DNA from: Anopheles merus
Lineage: Eukaryota > Arthropoda > Insecta > Diptera > Culicidae
Reading direction: 5' to 3'
Assembly (NCBI RefSeq): GCF_017562075.2
Contig: NW_024427651.1
Location: 42,526 to 106,525, forward strand
Length of the DNA: 64,000 nt
Made by a program: the position numbers and the translations under genes. The notes below the pieces were generated by a model. It did no database searches and had not been told where the DNA came from. It saw only the letters and a program-made list of their open reading frames with translations. Below, piece by piece: positions 21,800-31,732 of the stretch. Position 1 is the stretch's first letter, and each line of letters starts with the position of its first letter.

Positions 21800-24145
21800 T
21801 TCTAGAATGACTTCCGAGGTTGGCCCAAAGTGTCCCCAAGGTTCATACAAACGGTCAAGAATGACTTCCGAGGTTGTCCCAAGGTGTCCCCAAGGTGTCC
21901 CCAAGGTTCATACAAACACTCTAGAATGACTTCCGAGGTTGTCCCAAGGTATCCCCAAAGTTCATACAAACAGTCTAGAACAACTTCGGAGATAGTCCTT
22001 ACGTGTCCGAAGGTTCATACAAACTCTCTAGAATGACTTCAGAAGTTATCCAAGGTGTCCCCAAGTGTCATACAAAAACTCAAGAAAAACTTCCGTGTTT
22101 GTCCAAGGTGTCCCTTAGGTTCATACAAACACTCTAGTATGTATCCGAAGTTGTCCAAGGTGTCCCCAAGGATCATACAAACACTCTAGAATGACTTCAG
22201 AGGTTGTCCCAAGGTGTCCCGAAGGTTCATACAAACACCCTAGAATGACTTCCGAGGTTGTCATATGGTGTCCCCGAGGTTCATACAAACGGTCTAGATC
22301 GACTGCCCAAGGTGTCCCCAAGGTTCATAAAAACGCTGAAGAATGACTTCGGAGTTTAACCCAAGGTGTCCCCAAGGTTCATACAAGCTCTCTAGATTGA
22401 CTTCCGAGGTTGTCCCTAGGTCTCCCCAAGGTTCATACAAACACTTTAATATAACTTCGGAGGTTGTCCCAAGTTGTCCGAAGGTTCATACAAACACTCT
22501 AGAATGACATTCGAGGCTGTCCCAAGGTGTCCCAAAAGGTCATACAAAAATACAAGAATGACTTCCGAAGTTGTCCCAAGGTGTCCCAAAGGAGTCCCCA
22601 AGGTTCAGACAAACACTCTAGAATGACTTCCGAGGTTATCCAAAAGTGTCCCCAAGGTTCATACAAACACTCTAAAACGCCTTCCGAGGTTGTCCCAAGG
22701 TGTCTCGAAGGTTCATACAAACACTCTAGAATAACTTCAGAGGTTGTCCCAAGGTGTCCCCAAGGTTCATACAAAAACACTTGAATGACTTCCGAGGTTG
22801 TCCAAGGTGTCCCAAAGGTGTCCCCAAGGTTCATACAAACACTCTAGAATTACTTCCGAGGTTGTCCCAAAGTGTCCCTAAGGTTCATACAAACACTCTA
22901 AAGTGCCTTCCAAGGTTGTCCCAAGATGTCCCGAAGGTAAATACAAAAACTCTAGAATGACTAGCGAGGTTGTCCCAAGGTGTCCCCTAGGGTCAAACAA
23001 ACACTCTGGAATGGTTTCCGAGGTTGTACCAAGGTGTCCCCAAGGTTCATACAAACACTCTAGTATAACTTCGGAGGTTGTCCCGAGGTGTCCCCAAAGT
23101 TCATACAAACTTTCTAGAATGACTTCCGAGGTAGTCCCGATGACTTCCGAGTGTGTCCCAAGGTATCCCCATAGTTCATACAAACACTCTAAAATGACAT
23201 CAGAGGTTGTCCAAGTTATCCCAAAGGTTCATACAAATACTCTAGAATGACTTCCGAGTTGGTCCCAAGGTGTCCCCAAGGTGTCCCAAAGTTCATACAA
23301 ACACTCTAGAATGACTTCGGAGGTATTCCCAAGGTGTCCCCAAGGCTTATACAAACACTTTAGAATAACTTCGGAGGTTGTCCCAAATTGTCCTAAGAAT
23401 CATACAAATACTCTAGAATGACTTCCGAGGTGGTCCCTAGGTGTCCCCGAGGTTCATACAAACACTCTAGAATGACTTCCGAGGTAATCTCAAGGTTTCC
23501 TCAAGGTTCATACAAACACTCTAAAATTCCTACCGAGGTTGTCCCAAGGTGTCCCGAAGGTTAATACAAAAACTCTGGAATGACTTCCGAGGTTGTTCCA
23601 ATGTGTCCCCTAGCGTCATACAAACACTCTGGAATGAATTCCGAGGTTTTCCCAAGGTGTCCCCAAGGTTCATACAAACTCTCTAGAATGACTTCCGAGC
23701 TTATTCCAAGGTGTCCCCAAGGTGTCCTCAAGGTTCATACAAACACTCTAGAATGACTTCCGAGGTTGTCCCAAGGTGTCCCCAAGGTTCATTCAAACGG
23801 TCTAGAATGACTTCAGAGGTTGTACCAAGGTTTCCCCAAGGTTCATACAAACACTCTAGAATAACTTCCGAGGTTGTCGCTAGGTGTCCCCAAGGTTGAT
23901 ACAAACACTCAAGAATGACTTCTGAGGTAGTCCAAGGTGTAAGGATAACTTCAAACGTTTTCCCAAGTGTCCACAGGGGTCATACAAACATTTCAGAATG
24001 ACTTCAGAGACTGTTCCAAGGTGTCCCCAAGGGTCATACAGACACTCTACAATGGTTTCAGAGGATGAACAAGATGTCCCCGAGGCTCTTACAAACACTC
24101 GAGATTGACTTCAGAAGCGGTCCAAGGTGTCCCCAAGGTTCACAC
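21800..24145. repeat. 54-bp satellite array, block 3
   Basis: Fairly regular 54-bp monomers with single-base variants such as CTTCGGAGG and CCGAAGG. Some double cores occur (two GTGTCCCCAAGG in a row, for example near 21880-21905). The array is continuous up to the 5' LTR of copy B, whose left target duplication reads ACAC (24142-24145) where ATAC is expected. Confidence 0.92.
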
Positions 24146-24989
24146 CGTAACATACGTTTTGACACCCTTGATTATTCATGGTAGCAATATCCTCATGAGC
24201 ACGTTTAGCATGAACTTAAGAGATTAAAGAATATTGTATACAAGAAATAATTGTAGCTTAGACCGAAACCATGAACTAGAACAGGAAAGGAATAGATAGG
24301 GGAAATTCAGAAGGAATACGAGTTCATTCATAGAATACTAAGTTGACACGAACACTATGAAAGCGTTATGATTTTATTAAAGGATTGCATAATTTAGGCT
24401 TAATTTCATAAACAAATATTATACTTCCATACCTACAATTAATGTTCACATAAATAACATAATATAGAATTAGTATTACAACGGATACTATGATAAATAA
24501 ACAAGGATTCATGAAATTGCGCATTAGTACAAAGGGACGTAGGGGAAAATTAGATGCAAGACAACTACATATACAAAAATGATGAATAGGATAAGTCGCA
24601 CGATTACATTTATAAAACATAGTTTTTATTTAATAAAATACAGAATATCCCATAAATTTATAGCAAAATATTATAGGCAGATAAGCATAAGTCTTCTGCA
24701 CATATGGTGCACAATTGAAAATAGGTAGCATTAGAAGTTAGGTAAGAAATAAAAAGAAATTCATGCAATTGCGCAGTAGATCACGTGTAGGACTAAATAA
24801 GTATGAAAAGGACATCCGGCGATCGGAAGAGACAGACGCGCTTAAGTTAGATCACATTAAAAATATAAAGTGCCAAGTGCTGCCCTTAAATAAAAGTAGT
24901 GCTGCCCGAAAATAAAAGTTAAAATAAAATTTAGTGAAAGTGTTTCTCTATAATTAATAAATAGAGATGTCCGAAAGGCAAACCCCACA
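24146..24989 (+). repeat. 5' LTR of copy B
   Basis: 844 bp ending CA at 24988-24989, directly before the primer site. The first base is C where the other LTR copies have T (CGTAAC against TGTAAT), so the TG end is mutated. It is AT-rich with AATAAA-type signals near 24889-24915. It is uninterrupted, unlike both 3' LTRs. Confidence 0.88.
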
Positions 24990-25074
24990 TGGCGACCGTG
25001 ACAATCGTAACGACCGTGACAATCGTAACGACCGTGACAATCGTAACAATCGTGACATTCGTGACATTCGTGAC
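24990..25074 (+). promoter_or_regulatory. tRNA-Arg-type primer binding site expanded into a 9-bp tandem repeat
   Basis: TGGCGACCGTGACA (24990-25003) follows the LTR and matches the complement of the 3' end of an insect tRNA-Arg(UCG), as known for mdg1/412-type elements. The next 70 bp repeat the same motif: GACCGTGACAATCGTAAC occurs three times (24994, 25012, 25030) and is followed by three 9-bp variants ending CGTGAC. The run is thus nine related 9-mers. It is non-coding. Confidence 0.8.
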
Positions 25075-26234
25075 AGTGAGTTATAACATATTCGCATATT
25101 TAGTGAGAAATGGCAAAAAACGCGCATAAATTGCAAGTGATTTACCTGTTGGAACATGCGAAATACTTGGTCCAGTTTGTAAAGGATCCTGTGAAACGGA
25201 ATTCGATAAATCGTGTGATAAAACTCAGCCAATATTTACTACAAAATAATCCGACACAGAAAAAAAAATGTTCGCACTACTGCAAAAATTAGCAATTACG
25301 ATAGACTGCATGGCTAAATGTATTGTAGAGCAGCTCTAATAATCCCAACAGCAATACTAATCCCGTAAGTAAAACATCACTGAAAGTCACTGAAAGCCAA
25401 ACCCACAAGTGGTGTGGTACAGGCAGGCCTTGACCGGCAACGGTTGTTGAGCCAAAAGAAAAAAAAGTAAAATATAATGTGAAGTGCAAACAGTGATATT
25501 ATGTACACGGCAAAGATTAGCAACAACAATATACCACATTGCTAAATGCATTGAAGAACAGCACTAATAACCCCGAAAGTAAACAAACATAATTTGAAGT
25601 GCATACGGTGATATTATGTACACTACGATAAATAGATGTGATCCATCGGTGAAATGAAAAAAAAAACAACACCAATTCTAACCAATACAAGCAGCTGGCA
25701 TTAAAAGAACAACCTGTGATAACAGTGAAACCAGGAAGAAACAGTGACGCTACCAGCGAGTGAAATTGAAGCGAGTAAAACCAGCGAGTGAAATCTTAGT
25801 GATTTGAAGCAGTTACAACCACGAACGAAACATCAGCGTGTCGAGTTAATTACAAGCAGTTACACCAAAACCTCCAACAAACCACTGAACTACAGCACCG
25901 TGAGCATTACAACCGTGGTAAAACTACAAGAGAAACAGCTAAGCAACACCGAGGCAGCAACACAACAAAAACAGCAGTACAGCACGCGGCGCGGTATCTG
26001 ACAACTGTCAATTCGAGAGGTAAATATCCCGTTAGCTAGGCATTGTATTTATATCATTGGGTTGAATACTAAAAAAACAAATTACAGATACACTGAAAAA
26101 AAATAAAAAAAAACAAAAGAACAAATTTATATTTTTTCAATGCAAAAAAAAAAAGATTTCAAATTTTTACGTATTTCATGAGGCAAAATACTAATCTTCC
26201 CTCCGTCCGTTCAATCCGTCAGTGAAGGATTGTT
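25075..26234 (+). other. Untranslated leader of copy B
   Basis: AT-rich, no credible gene. It contains two imperfect copies of a segment of about 150 bp sharing ATTAGCAA, GGCTAAATG and GTGATATTATGTACAC (about 25290-25500 and 25500-25625); the first is interrupted by a SINE tail. A-rich runs follow near 26090-26160. The gag ATG at 26235 ends it. Confidence 0.7.
25384..25462 (+). mobile_element. 3' fragment of a SINE200-like SINE
   Basis: Matches the 3' half of the SINE at 28020-28232 (AAGTCACTGAAAGCC, GGCAGGCCTTGACCG, GGTTGTTGAGCC then an A-rich tail) but lacks the tRNA-like head. It is 5'-truncated and no clear target duplication is visible. Confidence 0.8.
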
Positions 26235-27450
26235 ATGGATAATTTGAGAGATAAAGTGTTCCAATTACAAGGTGTCGAATACAAATTAAGACATATAAGA
26301 AAATTTAGACCAACTAATTTAAATTTTTATAAAATTTTAGCTGAAGATGCAATTTAAAACATCAATACTTGTCTGATTGATCTCCAAGAAGTTTTAAGAA
26401 AGGAATTTTATTTTGAAGTAATTGAAGAAACAAAAAGATTGACTAAAGACATCAAGAAGCTTTTAATACAAAAGGCTAATTTAAATACTTCTCAAACAGT
26501 AAACATGGCGCTTGAAGAATCAAAAACAATGTTCGACATTAGAACAGCAACTTCCTTGGTGCAAATTTATAATGACTCAGCAGATAATTTGGAAAGCTTT
26601 TTAGATTCTATAAATCTGCTAAAAGAAATTAAACCAACCAAAACCAATTCTCTACTCGTCAAGTTAATTAAAACAAGACTGGGACTACCAAATACAATTA
26701 ACACAAAAGAAGAGCTGATAGCCACTGTGAAATCAAGGTGTGAGGAAAAAATCAATCCCGAAAAAGTTATAAACCAATTAAAGTGGGTTAAAAACCATAA
26801 CACTACCACTCTCTGCAGTGAAGTAGAAACCTTAACAACTAAGCTAAAAGGGCTATATTTGGATCAAAATATCCCAGAAAATATAGCTAATGACATGACT
26901 ATGAAAATTGGGGAAAGTACATTGGTAGATAAACTCAATAATCCCGAAACCAAGATTTTGTTAAAAGTTGGCCAATTCGAAACCATGTCACAAGTTACTC
27001 AGAAGCTGTAAGAAAATGAAACAGAGAACAATTCAGCACAGATTTGTCCATCAACAATCAAAGTTATCATCAAACTTACAATAGAGATAGGATGCGAAGT
27101 CAAGGCATCAACAAATATGGTTCAAACAGAAATCGGATCATATATCCAAACAGAAAAAATGATATGTTATTCTACAGAAATTTCTATAACAATCGTAAAA
27201 ACACACCATACAACAACCCATATCGTAGAAACTTCAATAATCAATAAAGAAACAGGTATAACAACAATAGGACAGAATTTAACTCTAATCAAAATCACGT
27301 ATACAATCCAAATTACAGAAATAACCCCTCTACTAATTTCAAACAGCAAAATATACCTACAGAACAAGCTCAAAAAGTAGCGGTAGCATACGATTCAGAA
27401 GATCAAGACAAAGATTTTTTGGTCAAACCAGGCAGCCACAGAACGACTGC
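26235..27450 (+). pseudogene. gag, copy B
   Basis: From ATG 26235 the frame reads MDNLRDKVFQL, meets TAA at 26355-26357 (codon 41) and then stays open to 27011, ending at TAA. The open piece is predicted largely helical with Lys/Glu/Asn-rich stretches, as in mdg1-type Gag. After a frame change an Asn/Tyr/Arg-rich tail follows (about 27044-27400) with a further stop at 27245-27247. No zinc knuckle is visible. It is the best view of this Gag in the window, because copy A is truncated; both share the stops downstream. Confidence 0.8.
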
Positions 27451-27851
27451 CTGTTTTCACAATAAACCGTGCATGCAATAATTTCATCAGAGTAAATTTG
27501 AATCAAAATTATAGTACTCTATTTATAAATATTGGAGCAGCCATCTCATTACTAAAAATAAGCAAAATCAATTCGCAACAAATTGCAAATCGAAACAATA
27601 CAAATAAACTGATAGGAATTACAAATGATTAATTAAAAACATTAGGAACTGTAGACTGCATTATGTCTTTCAATAATGCATTGATCAAGCATAAATTCCA
27701 TCTAGAACCCGATAGTGTAGATATTGAAACAAGTGTAAAATTAGGAAGAGATTTTCTTAAGAAATACCTATGTGTGATTGATTATAAGTACGAACAATTC
27801 GTGTTCTCGATAAATGGCAAAATAGTTAAAGAATCAATTGAGATCAATTGA
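27440..27851 (+). pseudogene. retropepsin fragment with catalytic Asp replaced by Asn, copy B
   Basis: The counterpart of 881-1295. The catalytic motif reads INIGAA, with the Asn codon at 27528-27530, and a TAA lies near 27629. The C-terminal 62 residues (27663-27851) are open with one substitution against copy A. Since the same Asp-to-Asn change is in both copies, it predates their separation. Confidence 0.7.
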
Positions 27852-28019
27852 TTGATTATCCCAGGAAGAAGTGAAGTTATTCATTAAATTCCAATTAAAG
27901 GCATAATAAATGATTCTTTAGTTCAAGCACAAGAAATTCAACCTAGAATATATTGTGGTAATACAATTATTTCAAAAACCAATCCCTACATCAAAATCCT
28001 AAATACTACTGAAAATAAT

Positions 28020-28232
28020 AGCCGGTCTCATTGTACAGTCGTCAACTCGTACGACTTAACAACATGCCCGTCATGGGTTCAAGCCCCAACTAGACCGTGC
28101 CGCCATACGTAGGACTGACTATCCTGCTATGGGGGGGTGATCCAAAAGTCACTGAAAGCCAACCCCACAAGTGGTACAGGCAGGCCTTGACCGACAACGG
28201 TTGTTGAGCCAAAAAAAAGAAAAGAAAAAAAG
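28020..28232 (+). mobile_element. SINE200-like tRNA-derived SINE, full length
   Basis: Begins GCCGGTCTCATTG and has a tRNA-like head with a B-box-like GGGTTCAAGCCC near 28074. The body includes CCATACGTAGGACTGAC, and the end is GGTTGTTGAGCC with an A-rich tail. It is flanked by ACTGAAAATAAT (28008-28019 and 28233-28244). Copy A has the empty site (near 1452), so insertion followed the duplication. It resembles the Anopheles SINE200 family from memory; it would use LINE proteins to move. Confidence 0.88.
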
Positions 28233-28244
28233 ACTGAAAATAAT

Positions 28245-28403
28245 GTTACCCTCAGTAATTCATTTAAACCTTTAATAGAACCTCTAGATAATAACTATGT
28301 TTACAAAACATCAGAATATAAATGTAATAACAAAGTTAGAATTAATACAATTCTAAATAAAATAAATGCCAGAAACATTCCAAGCTTCATACAACAACAA
28401 TTA
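28245..28403 (+). pseudogene. Protease-RT linker of copy B pol
   Basis: The short remainder of copy B pol between the SINE and the RTE insertion, corresponding to about 1462-1621 in copy A. It encodes the linker before RT; the last bases ACAACAACAATTA are the RTE target duplication. Confidence 0.7.
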
Positions 28404-31400
28404 CTTACTTACTTATCCGGCACTACAACCGCTTTGCGGTCTTGGCCTGCCTCAGGAGTGTCCGAAACCGCTCACGGTCTCGCGCCTTCGTCTGCCAGTC
28501 CGTTATCCCGGCCTTAATGGCGGACGCCTCCACGCCATCTTGCCACCTCAATTTGGGCCTACCACGCCTCCTCTGTCCTTGTGGACGGCCTAAAAAGACT
28601 TTACGGGCTGGGTCGTCCGTTTCCATGCGTATAACATGGCCAGCCCACCGGAGCCTGGCGAGCTTTATACGCTGTACGACAGTGAGGTCGCCGTACATCT
28701 CGTATAGCTCGTCATTATAGCGGCTCCTCCATTGTCCTTCCACACATACGGGGCCAAGTATCCTTCTGAGCATCTTCCTCTCGAACGCGGCTAAGAGGGT
28801 TTCGTCAGATTTGGACAGTGTCCATGTCTCAGAGGCGTATGTGAGTACTGGTACTATATAGGTACTATATAGTCCCAGCTTCGTCCGTCGCGACAGGTTC
28901 TTTGAGGTAAACTGCTTTTTCAGGCTGTAGAATGACCGGTTGGCAGCCAGCATCCTTGCGCGCAACTCAGCTTCCATGCTGTTGTCGTTGCTGACCTTTG
29001 ACCCAAGATAGGTGAATTGTGGGACGACTTCAAAAGTGCGTTCACCTATCTGTACGTCACACCTACGTAGATTCGGATTATTTATTGGTAGGTCCGCTGA
29101 TGTTGCCACCATCAGTTTGGTCTTTGCCTCGTTTATCTGCAATCCGAGGCTCTCTGCCGCCTGCTCAATCCCTTGGTAGGCTTCTGCTACATAGGAGAGC
29201 CGCAGACCAATGATGTCTATATCATCAGCGTATGCCAGGATCTGGGTTGACTTATAGAAGATGGTTCCCGTAGTCTCCACCCTCGAGTCGCGGATGGCCC
29301 TCTCTAGCGCCAAGTTGAATAGGAGACAGGCAAGCCCGTCCCCCTGGCGCAGACCTTTGGTGGTAGCAAAAGGTCCTGAGAGTTTTCCATCCACCCTCAC
29401 CTGGCATGTGACGTTGGTCATAGTCATTCTAACTAGCCTTATCAGTTTGGCCGGGATTCCAAATGAGCTCATAGCGTCGTACAGTTTTACCCTGGCTATG
29501 CTATCGTATGCGGCTTTGAAGTCTATGAAGAGATGGTATGTGTCGTTTTTGTATTCAGCCATCTTCTCCAAGATCTGCCGCATGGTGAAGATCTGATCAG
29601 TGGTTGATTTTCCGTTTCGGAATCCTCTTTGATAGTTTCCTACTATCTCTTCGACGTGCGGGACAAGGCGATCCTGAAGGATCAGGGAGAATATTTTATA
29701 GGCGGTATTCAACACCGTAATACCCCTGTAGTTGTTGCAGTCCAACCTGTCTCCCTTCTTGTATACGGGGTAGATGATGCCGAGATTCCAATCACAAGGC
29801 ATCGATTCGCTATCCCACACCTCAGTAACAATTTGATGAATCTCGTTTTCTAGTCGTGCACCTCCATTCTTGACCAGTTCAGCTGCAATTCCGTCGGTTC
29901 CGGGTGCCTTGTTATTTTTCAGCCGACGGATAGCCTTTCGTGTTTCTTCTATGCTAGGTGGCAGTAGCATGACACTATCTGCTAGTGGCGCTTCTAGCTG
30001 TTCGTTTAACTGGTCGTTGAGTAATTCATCAAAGTACTGAGCCCACCGCGAGAGGACCTCTGGCTGGTTACTAACCAGATCTCCATCCTTGTTGCGACAG
30101 CAGGTTACCTTAGGTACCACGTTGTTTCGGTGACCTGCTATCGCTTGGTAAAACTTTCGTGTCGGTCCGTACGCCTCTCTGGTTTGCTCGAGTTCCCGCA
30201 TGTTTTGCTCTTCCAAAGCATGCTTCTTAGAGCGGTGAACTCGTTTCTCTTCGCGTCTGAGCCGTGAATATTCCTCTGCGCATGCCCGCGTTCTATGCCG
30301 TTGCTGCATTGCTCGGTATGCAGTATTCTTACGTTCGGTCACTTGTCTGCATTCATCGTCGAACCAGCCAGATTTGGTGTTGCCACGACGTGGTGGGAGT
30401 ATATTTCTTGCACAGTTTATTATTTTTGTTTTTAGAGCGTTCCACCTCTCGCTCGTAGTTTCATATCTGTTTTCTGGTAGTAGAGACTCGTCTAAAGCGG
30501 CTTTGAATTCCTGTTGGACAGTAATGTCCCTTAGAGAGTCCGTGTTGAGCCGAGGCTGCGTGTTTTCTCCGCCCCCATTGGTGCGGGGGCGGGCGATTCT
30601 ACAACGTATCACTAAGCCAACCAAGTAGTGATCGGAATCGATATTGGCTCCTCGATAAGTTCTGACGTTTAACAGGCTCGACTGTCGTCGGCGGCTTATT
30701 AACACGTGGTCGATCTGGTTGAAGGATTCGCCATCCGGGTGCGCCCACGTCATTTTGTGGATGTCCCTCCGCGCAAATTTGGTACTTCCTACAACCAGAT
30801 TGTTCGCTGCGGCGAACTGGACCAATCTACTACCATTATCGTTACTGTGCTCATGCAGACTGTGACAGCCAGTGTATTGGCGGTACATTGGCTCCCTACC
30901 GACTTTTGCGTTGAAGTCCCCCAGGATGATTTTGAGGTCATGCCTGGGGCACGCATCTATAGTTCTAGCGAGGCGGCCGTAAAAAAGGTCCTTCTCCTCT
31001 TCCTCTTTATCTTCGGTAGGGGCGTGAACGTTTATGAGGCTTATATTAAAAAATTTGCCTCGCATGCGCAGGGTGCATAGCCTATCGTTTATAGCCTTGA
31101 AATCTATGATTACGGATTTCAGCCGGGGACCTACGGCGAAACCCCTTCCGAGCACGTGGTGGCGGTCGTGGCAGCTGTAGTAAATATCGTAGCATTGCTT
31201 ACCACGCCTGTTGTGCACACCGTTCCCTAGCCACCGAATCTCTTGTAGAGCTACGAGGTCCATGCTCAATGTGGCTAGGGCGTCATCAAGTTGTTTCAAG
31301 GCTCCGGCTTTGCTAAGAGTGCGTACGTTCCATGAGCCCATTTTAATCGTTGTCCGGGGGCATTGCGTTGGGTCGGTATCGTTAAGTCCGTTTCGTATCC

Positions 31401-31719
31401 TTCTGATGCTTTCTGTAGTCAGTTGTTACATGGGACTGGGTGACTGGCCCTGCGCCCACGTGGCCGTTTTATTTAGCGTCGGGTTGCCCCCCCGACGTTC
31501 AGGCACCCAGTTTCCCGGGATACCCACCCCCCTCCTGGTTCGCCATATGCCACCATCCGCCCAAGGGGTTGGATCTAGCCCGTGTACCCAAGCTAGGATA
31601 TATGAAGGCACATGTTACCACTCTGCACGACGAGGACGTGTCGGAATAGGAGTTGGATGGGAGAGCCTATGTTATCCCTCGGAGGGCTTCGGATCCCATC
31701 CCATTACAGAGCCAACAAC
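28404..31719 (-). mobile_element. RTE-clade non-LTR retrotransposon, apparently complete
   Basis: 3.3 kb in reverse orientation, inserted in copy B pol with a 13-bp duplication ACAACAACAATTA (28391-28403 and 31720-31732). The 3' end carries a short AAGT repeat, as usual for RTE elements. A 5' untranslated part of about 380 bp precedes the single ORF. Copy A has the empty site (1608-1620), so the insertion is younger than the duplication. The ORF is undamaged, and the element may be competent. Confidence 0.93.
28423..31341 (-). CDS. RTE endonuclease-reverse transcriptase, intact (972 aa)
   Basis: Nicks target DNA and reverse-transcribes element RNA from the nick. Residues 1-250 form an AP-type endonuclease: Asn5 in WNVRTL, Glu34 in QEIRW, GDFNAKVG at 141-148, QIDHV at 209-213 and SDHYL at 236-240. 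A basic linker follows. RT covers about 475-740: NNYRGITVL, FIDFKAAYDS with Asp607, GLRQGD at 663-668 and AYADD with Asp706 and Asp707. The C-terminus has YLGSKVS, YASETW, RWAGH and an Arg-rich RPKLRWQDG. All catalytic residues I can check are present and the length is usual for the clade. The Met at 31341 precedes GSWNVR; an upstream ATG is followed at once by TAA. Low GFF-style similarity to host 'craniofacial development protein 2-like' names is a known misannotation of this family. Confidence 0.93.
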   Translation of the reverse strand: MGSWNVRTLSKAGALKQLDDALATLSMDLVALQEIRWLGNGVHNRRGKQCYDIYYSCHDRHHVLGRGFAVGPRLKSVIIDFKAINDRLCTLRMRGKFFNISLINVHAPTEDKEEEEKDLFYGRLARTIDACPRHDLKIILGDFNAKVGREPMYRQYTGCHSLHEHSNDNGSRLVQFAAANNLVVGSTKFARRDIHKMTWAHPDGESFNQIDHVLISRRRQSSLLNVRTYRGANIDSDHYLVGLVIRCRIARPRTNGGGENTQPRLNTDSLRDITVQQEFKAALDESLLPENRYETTSERWNALKTKIINCARNILPPRRGNTKSGWFDDECRQVTERKNTAYRAMQQRHRTRACAEEYSRLRREEKRVHRSKKHALEEQNMRELEQTREAYGPTRKFYQAIAGHRNNVVPKVTCCRNKDGDLVSNQPEVLSRWAQYFDELLNDQLNEQLEAPLADSVMLLPPSIEETRKAIRRLKNNKAPGTDGIAAELVKNGGARLENEIHQIVTEVWDSESMPCDWNLGIIYPVYKKGDRLDCNNYRGITVLNTAYKIFSLILQDRLVPHVEEIVGNYQRGFRNGKSTTDQIFTMRQILEKMAEYKNDTYHLFIDFKAAYDSIARVKLYDAMSSFGIPAKLIRLVRMTMTNVTCQVRVDGKLSGPFATTKGLRQGDGLACLLFNLALERAIRDSRVETTGTIFYKSTQILAYADDIDIIGLRLSYVAEAYQGIEQAAESLGLQINEAKTKLMVATSADLPINNPNLRRCDVQIGERTFEVVPQFTYLGSKVSNDNSMEAELRARMLAANRSFYSLKKQFTSKNLSRRTKLGLYSTYIVPVLTYASETWTLSKSDETLLAAFERKMLRRILGPVCVEGQWRSRYNDELYEMYGDLTVVQRIKLARLRWAGHVIRMETDDPARKVFLGRPQGQRRRGRPKLRWQDGVEASAIKAGITDWQTKARDRERFRTLLRQAKTAKRL

Positions 31720-31732
31720 ACAACAACAATTA

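Noticed and set aside
14053..24145. CRISPR-like appearance of regularly spaced repeats
   Set aside because: There are no unique spacers between conserved repeats; the whole 54-bp unit repeats and drifts, and the context is eukaryotic retrotransposons with no cas-like genes.
28020..28100. tRNA gene suggested by a B-box-like GGGTTCAAGCCC
   Set aside because: It is the tRNA-derived head of a SINE with no acceptor stem or anticodon arm that I can fold; the same sequence recurs in the other SINE copies.
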